From Cryptomeria japonica (taxonomy: Eukaryota; Streptophyta; Pinopsida; Cupressales; Cupressaceae), in NCBI RefSeq assembly GCF_030272615.1, contig NC_081408.1, positions 311,629,118 to 311,693,117 on the forward strand: a stretch of 64,000 nt of DNA, written 5' to 3'. This document shows, one piece after another, positions 60,064 through 64,000 of this stretch (position 1 is the first letter of the stretch; each line of letters opens with the position of its first letter). The notes beneath the pieces are model-generated. The model was given only the letters and a program-made list of their open reading frames with translations. It searched no databases and was not told where the DNA came from. Position numbers and translations under genes: made by a program.

Positions 60064-61657
60064 TGATGAATGAATAGTACCAAACCGGTACTGATAGGGG
60101 GGTGAATTAGTACAAACAAAAATACAGTCCAAAACCGGTTTGACAGCAAATGCTCCAAATGACTGGCAAGCAGTGATACTAGTTGAAACAAACTACAACC
60201 AGTAAGACCCAGAATAACTAAAACAATCATACACCAGTCATTCACTAAGCTTTCCTCTTAGCTCAATACTATAGTATCATTACATCCTCATGCATGAATA
60301 GGTAAACTATCATCAGGTCTTCACAACAGTTAGTTCAATATGTTTTATAGATAAGCATAAAACATAGAACCATCATATGCTCAACAGGTAATAACAAAGC
60401 ATCACACATGACACACATATTTTTCACGTGGAAACCCAACTAGGAAAAACCATGGTGGGGATGAATACCCACAAGCTGCTTTTTGAACTCTTTAGAAGTC
60501 CGCTCTGTTAGGAGCCTTGTCTAGTTAAAGACATTACAATAGGTTCTGCTGGGAACCGATCCTGTTAGGGATCACCCGGTTAAGGGATGGCTACAATACC
60601 CAGTTAAGGGTTAAACCCGATTAGGGTTACCTTGTTAGAGGATTTCAAGAACTCAATAGCTAAAGGATCTCCAGAGCTCTATAGCTTCCCAGAACTCATT
60701 AACTTCGAGTTACCCTGTTAAGGGATTTGAATCAAGTTGGTTAAAGCTACCCTGTTAAGGGATTTGTATCAAGCCAGTTAAGGCTACCCTGTTAAGGGAT
60801 TTCACAACTGTTGAAGTGGTTAAAGATCAATAGGAATTACAATGATCTAGTAACAGCACTCAATGCTAATGCAGGTCCATTTTGGCTACTCTTCACCTTC
60901 TGCACATTCACTTTGTAGGTATCTCTCCTCTCCTTTGGTCTGGCAAGAATCACGTATCACTTCCCTTGGATACACACACACAAATTTTTCCAACAACCTT
61001 AGAAAGAAACACAACATCAACCTTATAGGAAACAGATAGGTCGGTAGAAAAAACCCTAAACCCTAAACCTGTTAGGTTAATCAATTCAAGTGCTTCAATC
61101 CTGACCGTTGAATCATATTGCATTAAATCCAACAATCTTGAATTGATCTCAAGACATTCTCCATCATCCATTATCCATCGATTTCATGGCGGCTGATAGC
61201 CCATCACACGTTATCACCGTTTGACAAACTTCACACATTCCTGAGGTAGATAGGAATAGTCTTCTTCATGCAAGATTCTTCACGCGCAAAGAGCTTATGT
61301 GGCAACATGATCTGTTCTTCATTATACTGCTAACTCATCACACAAAGATCATCGATTGAGTCACATAGGCTTGAGGTACTCCAACCGGAAATCCTGAAGT
61401 GGAAACTACCTACCAACCAGTAGTCACACAGTGCTTCCATGTGCCAATTCCCATAACTGCATGCCGGTTCATCTTGACATGACGGTTCATCTTGAACAAA
61501 TATACCGCTTCACTTTGGCATAAATACCAGTTCACACATATGTTGGTTCTCTTCTTCTCACATATCACATATGCCGGTTCACTTCATATCACATATTGAC
61601 ATCAATGACAACATACAATATCATTATCTCCTTATACTAGTTCACATAATGCCAACA
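60064..61657 (-). repeat. 3' LTR of Copia-2 with a 37-bp internal repeat
   Basis: About 1.6 kb, ending CATAATGCCAACA on the plus strand at 61657. It contains a tandem array with TACCCTGTTAAGGGATTT at 60711, 60748 and 60785 (period 37 bp), with related degenerate copies upstream (60570-60650). The repeat word is itself partly palindromic. An ORF at 60950-61171 lies within the LTR and is not called. Confidence 0.8.
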
Positions 61658-61900
61658 ATCTCCCCCTTTGGCATTGATGGCAATATACAAAGATACCTCT
61701 CCGTTCCACAGCTTCTCCCCCATTTTCTGCAGATATCTTTTCCGCTTCACTCCTTCTCCCCCTTTGAAAATAATGCCAAAGTGGAGGCACAAACATCCCT
61801 GTTCCATTATGTTGCTCCCCTTGAGGAGTAGCATCCTTCAACACATCAATCAACAAAAAATTTGACTATGCAATACCTGACTGATGTGGAACAAATACTT

Positions 61901-63983
61901 TTAGTTCACCTCCTGAAGGGGTAGTACTCCCAATTCACCTCTTAAATGCACAAATGTAGTCTTTGGGAGAGGCTTAGTGAATATGTCTGCTAACTGCTCT
62001 TTACTGGAAACATGTTCTAGTGCAATCTCTTTATTCTGAACCTTTTCCCTCAAGAAATGATACTTAAGCTCAAAATGCTTGGTTCTAGAATGTAAAACTG
62101 GATTCTTTGAGATATTGATAGCACTTGTGTTATCACTGAATATACTTACTGGTTCAAATATAGGGATTTTGAAGCCTTCCAGTACATGCTTCATCCAAAT
62201 TGTCTGAGTGTAGTTCATGAAAGTTGCAACATACTCCGCTTCCATTGTAGACTGAGAGATACAACTCTGCTTTTTACTCATCCATGAGACCAGTCTACCA
62301 CCAAGAAAGAATGCACCACTGGTTGTGCTTTTCTGGTCATCTAGATTACCTGCCCAATCAGCATCTGTGAATACTTTCAGAATGAAGTCATTGTTGTATG
62401 GGTACCACAATCCATAGTCAACTATTCCCTTCAGATACTTAAGAATCTGCTTGACTGCAACCAAGTGGGATTCTCTTGGACTTTTCTAGAACCTTGTAGT
62501 AATGCCAACTGCATGTGTAATATCCGGTCTGCTATGCACTACATAATGCAACTTACTAATCATTGATCGGTATTGATTCTCATCAACCAGCGCGGAATCA
62601 TCCTCTTTTGTCAATTTGCAACCGGTCACCATCGGTGTACCAACCAGTTTGCTATCTTCCATGCCAAAGGTCTTCAACATCTCTTTGACATATTTGGACT
62701 AAGTGATAAAGATTCCATCTTTCATCTGCTGGATTTGCAGTCCAATGAAGAACTTAATCTCCCCTATGAGTGACATCTCAAACTCTTTCTTCATCTCATC
62801 AGCAAACTCATGACTCATCTTGTCATCTCCACCAAAGATAATGTCATCCACAAAAACCTCATAGATTAGGATCCGATCTCCTTCAGACTTCAAGTATATA
62901 TTGCTATCTTCACTTGTTCTCTCAAATCCAATCTTCACAAGATGGGAATGTAGGCGCTCATACCATGCCCTAGGTGCTTGCTTTAGACCATATAAGGCTT
63001 TATGTAGCCTGCACACCATATCACTATCTTCAGATAGGGAAAACCCACCTGGTTTCTCTATATACACCTCCTCTTCAAGTACACCATTTAGGAATGTAGA
63101 TTTTACATCCATTTGAATATACTTTGAACCTTTTAAAAGCTGCATATGCAAGAAGCATACGAACTCCTTCCAATCTGGCTACAGGAGCAAAGGTTTCTCC
63201 ATAGTCTTCTCCTTCTTCTTGAGCATATCCTTTGCACACCAATCTAACTTTATTCCTAATCATTGTGCCATCCTCATTCAACTTGTTTCTGAACACCCAT
63301 TTGGTGCCAATGACATTTTTATGCTTTGGTCTGGGTACCAAGGACCATGTAGCATTTTTCTCCATCTAGTCAAGTTCCTCTTCCATTGCCTTGATCCAGT
63401 CTTCATCTTTATGAGCCTCTTTGAATGATTTAGGCTCAAATTCAGAGATCATACATGAGTTTTATCTAATCTTTCTCCTTGTAAGGATTCCTGCATCCTT
63501 ATCTCCTATGATCTGCTTAGGATCATGATTCAACTTGACATATCAAGGAATAGTCTTGATTGGTTCTTCTTGCTTTTCCTCATCATCCTCATCTTCATCA
63601 ATATTAGCATTCCCTGGTTCAGGAACACTGTTACTGGTACTTGGTTGACTAACAACCGATTCCCAGAAGGTTGCAACTGGTTCATTTATAGATTGCTCAC
63701 TACCAGTTTCCTCAGTTTTCTTAGAGAATTCATCAACTCTTACATTGACACTTTCCATAATTCTCTGAGTCCTATTGTTGTAACACTTCAAAGCTTTACT
63801 CTTGGTGGAATATCCTAGAAATATTCCCTCATCACATTTAGCTTCAAATTTGCCCTGATGTTCACTCCTCTTGATGTAACATTTGCTACCAAATACCCTA
63901 AAGTATCTAACCATAGGTGTCTTACCGGTCCAATACTCATAAGGAGTTTTGTCCTTACGTTTCTTGATGAGTACCTGGTTCAT
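61901..63983 (-). pseudogene. Copia-2 pol: integrase end, RT, RNase H
   Basis: Nearly one frame from 63983 to TAA/TAG at 61901, broken by stops near 63541, 63461, 63364, 62697 and 62484 and by a one-base shift near 63130. Integrase C-terminus: KTPYEYWTGKTPMVRYFRVF, KCYIKRSEHQGKF, FLGYSTKSKALKCYNNRT. Reverse transcriptase: ATWSLVPRPKHKNVIGTKWV, KGYAQEEGEDYGETFAPVAR, YGLKQAPRAWYERL, and the catalytic FVDDIIFGGDD near 62850 (both Asp present). RNase H: FTDADWAGNLDDQKSTTSGA, STMEAEYVA, FSDNTSAINI and LADIFTKPL. All domains are recognisable but no complete polyprotein can be made. Confidence 0.92.
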
Positions 63984-64000
63984 AGTGTAGACTATAGTGC

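Larger units (their letters stand above)
60064..64000 (-). mobile_element. Copia-2, 3' half (pol and 3' LTR)
   Basis: Minus-strand Copia element, running off the right edge. The 3' LTR is at about 60064-61657, preceded on the minus strand by the polypurine tract AAAGGGGGAGAT (61658-61669), then a spacer, then pol (61901-63983). Of the LTR elements in the window this is the only one with reverse transcriptase and RNase H. The outer LTR edge at 60064 is estimated from its TG. Confidence 0.9.

Overview
The window is nuclear DNA from a plant, most likely a conifer or other gymnosperm. It is AT-rich, gene-poor and dominated by old, nested retrotransposons, with one decayed CYP71-clan cytochrome P450 gene and one small secreted cysteine-rich peptide gene. 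No sequence search could be run, so the conifer assignment is an inference from the style of the repeats and of the P450.

Layout. 1-5500: an A/T-rich minisatellite, CT and TA microsatellites and unassigned repeat-like DNA. 6300-6750: a LINE RNase H remnant. 8161-9916: a two-exon P450 pseudogene. 10905-19040: LINE-1, a minus-strand L1-type element (ORF1, endonuclease, reverse transcriptase, RNase H, then an extra downstream ORF3), cut by a 344-bp TRIM element. 20530-32640: LINE-2 (minus), split by an 804-bp short element and by LINE-3 (plus, 5'-truncated). LINE-3 is split by a solo Copia-type LTR, which is itself split by a gag-pro LTR retrotransposon. That is four layers, and the outer junctions are confirmed by target-site duplications and by the host reading frame resuming across them. 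32682-33720: CT/TA microsatellites and a pyrimidine tract. 34303-34549: a tRNA-derived SINE with an 18-bp target duplication. 35506-35736: the cysteine-rich peptide gene. 37552-53578: a 16-kb minus-strand Ty3-like element (gag and a degenerate protease, no reverse transcriptase), with a 6.6-kb non-autonomous LTR element nested in it. That nested element carries a coiled-coil, four-knuckle gag and an unrecognised reading frame of about 1,000 codons. 53584-56759: a LINE-like unit, three hairpins and a fragment of an unrecognised repeat protein. 56760-59481: Copia-1 (plus; LTR, gag, protease). 60064-64000: Copia-2 (minus; 3' LTR and pol), running off the window end.

How it fits together. Nearly every mobile element here is non-autonomous or broken. 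Three LTR elements have gag but no reverse transcriptase or integrase, the TRIM and SINE have no coding capacity, and the LINEs are riddled with stops. The most interesting item is ORF3. LINE-1 and LINE-3 both carry a homologous long ORF directly downstream of RNase H, followed by a shared 3' tail. The target-site duplication around LINE-3 shows that RNase H, ORF3 and tail moved as one unit. A third ORF at the 3' end of an L1-type plant LINE is not an arrangement I know.
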